Positions 63,390-64,000 of a stretch of 64,000 nt of DNA are shown here, piece after piece; position 1 is the first letter of the stretch; each line of letters opens with the position of its first letter. The DNA comes from Haliscomenobacter sp. (GTDB lineage: Bacteria; Bacteroidota; Bacteroidia; Chitinophagales; Saprospiraceae). The notes under the pieces are model-generated. The model did not search any database and was not told the DNA's origin. It saw only the letters and a program-made list of their open reading frames with translations. The DNA lies in assembly GCA_016713275.1 (NCBI GenBank), contig JADJPL010000010.1, positions 202,108-266,107 of the forward strand, read 5' to 3'. A program made the translations under genes and the position numbers.

Positions 63390-64000
63390 ATGGGAGAATT
63401 TTCAAAACTTAACATTCAGTTAACATTGAAAAGGGATTTGCAAAAAAAAATCGGCCTTGCCCTTTCCGGGGGGTGGCGCCCGGGGTCGCGCACATTGGAG
63501 CAATTCAGGCGCTGGAGGAGCATGGAATTTTCGCCGATGCCTTGTCGGGCGCCAGTGCAGGCGCCATCGTTGGCACGCTTTATGCTGCCGGTAAAACCCC
63601 CGCCGAAATGATGGATTTTGTCCGGGACAGCAGTTTCTGGAAAAATTTTTCAGATCGGATTGCCGATTGATGGATTGGCCAAATTGACCTACCTCCGGAG
63701 CGGTTGGTCCAAACCATTCCCGTAGATGACTTTTCCATCCTGAAAAAGAACTGCACCTGGCTGTCGCCAACCTGAATACAGGCCATTGCGAACTGCGGCA
63801 CGAAGGCAAAGCTCTTCTCCACCGTTATGGCTTCCTGCGCCGTGCCCTTGGTTTTAAGCCCATTGAACTAAACGGCGACGTGTGCTCGATGGGGGATTGC
63901 TAAACAACCTGCCGGTTGAACCGCTTAGAGCCTCCCTGCGATATCGTGATCGGCATCAATGTCATGCCCAACGTGCCGGTGTCTGCCCAAGGCAGTCCAA
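63390..64000 (+). CDS. Patatin-like phospholipase, start of gene (multiple frameshifts, cut by window end)
   Basis: The frame opens with KRDLQKKIGLALSGG. In the next frame it continues as GVAHIGAIQALEEHGIFADALSGASAGAIVGTLYAAGKTPAEMMDFV (GASAG nucleophile elbow). Later fragments in other frames read LPIDGLAKLTYL, ERLVQTIPVDDFSIL, NTGHCELRHEGK, DGGLLNNLPVEPL (catalytic DGG) and CDIVIGINVMPNVPVSAQG. Errors occur at the G-rich loop near 63466-63482 and at several points after 63640. All catalytic parts of a RssA-like patatin are therefore present but in at least four frames. Consensus errors near a contig end, or a decayed gene, could explain this; the first is more likely given the rest of the window. 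Confidence 0.75.

Noticed and set aside
63390..64000. Patatin called a pseudogene
   Set aside because: It has several frame breaks, but all catalytic motifs are intact across the frames, and the same kind of indel affects essential genes in this window.

Overview
The window looks like a chromosomal stretch of a Bacteroidota bacterium, most probably from the Saprospiria (Lewinella/Haliscomenobacter/Saprospiraceae-like). The sequence signs are a type IX secretion pair (PorP/SprF next to a giant PKD adhesin with a gliding-motility-type C-terminal sorting domain), an Oar-like TonB-dependent receptor, DUF4403 and DUF6435 proteins, a CcmE/CcmF cytochrome c system in Bacteroidota style, and several TAnnTTTG promoter elements. 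There is no rRNA, no CRISPR array, no intact insertion sequence and no phage. Genus assignment is inference.

Layout. 0-9.6 kb holds housekeeping genes: the end of a lamin-tail protein, purK, dihydroorotase, Maf pyrophosphatase, a DUF4403 lipoprotein, a small lipoprotein, a NhaD-type Na+/H+ antiporter, DusB and a CCA-adding enzyme. 9.6-19.5 kb is more accessory: a beta-lactamase-like serine hydrolase, a CHAT caspase-like protein with an effector-associated N-terminus, a patatin, an operon of a small membrane protein, a degenerate PTPS/QueD-like protein and a GT4 glycosyltransferase, then an LTA-synthase-like membrane sulfatase, a His-rich lipoprotein, folE and an EamA transporter. 19.5-28.5 kb holds PepD, a membrane protein, tRNA-Leu, a sugar block (two secreted Gfo/Idh/MocA oxidoreductases around a tandem DUF1080 protein), tRNA-Gly and the malic enzyme MaeB. 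28.7-46.6 kb holds a large BNR-repeat protein, a GNAT, an unusual ion-channel/aldolase fusion ORF, an acyltransferase-like membrane protein, a prolyl oligopeptidase, DinB, a nucleoside transporter divergent from uridine kinase, the ccmE-ccmF-DUF2520 operon, an FtsE-like ATPase and a gamma-glutamylcyclotransferase. 46.6-47.1 kb is a repeat-rich island. 47.2-64 kb holds a YkuK-like protein, the T9SS PorP plus 1958-residue adhesin pair, an unknown protein, acetyl-CoA synthetase, a CtlX-like hydrolase, a glycerophosphodiesterase, a large TonB-dependent receptor and the start of a second patatin.

Sequence quality matters. At least 17 single-base frameshifts break otherwise normal genes, most of them in short homopolymers (purK, dusB, maeB, ccmF, nupC, prolyl oligopeptidase and others). 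I read these as consensus errors of an error-prone assembly rather than pseudogenes, and I give one joined span per gene.

The most interesting items are: (1) the in-frame fusion of a pentameric ligand-gated channel with an HpcH/HpaI aldolase; (2) the overlapping operon of a PTPS-like protein lacking its catalytic Cys, catalytic His and one zinc ligand, a GT4 glycosyltransferase and a small membrane protein, about 3.5 kb from folE; (3) the stand-alone CHAT protein with an EAD-like domain; (4) a CcmE with the rare Cys-type haem site; (5) MITE-like hairpins and short-unit repeat arrays that recur in inverted orientation.
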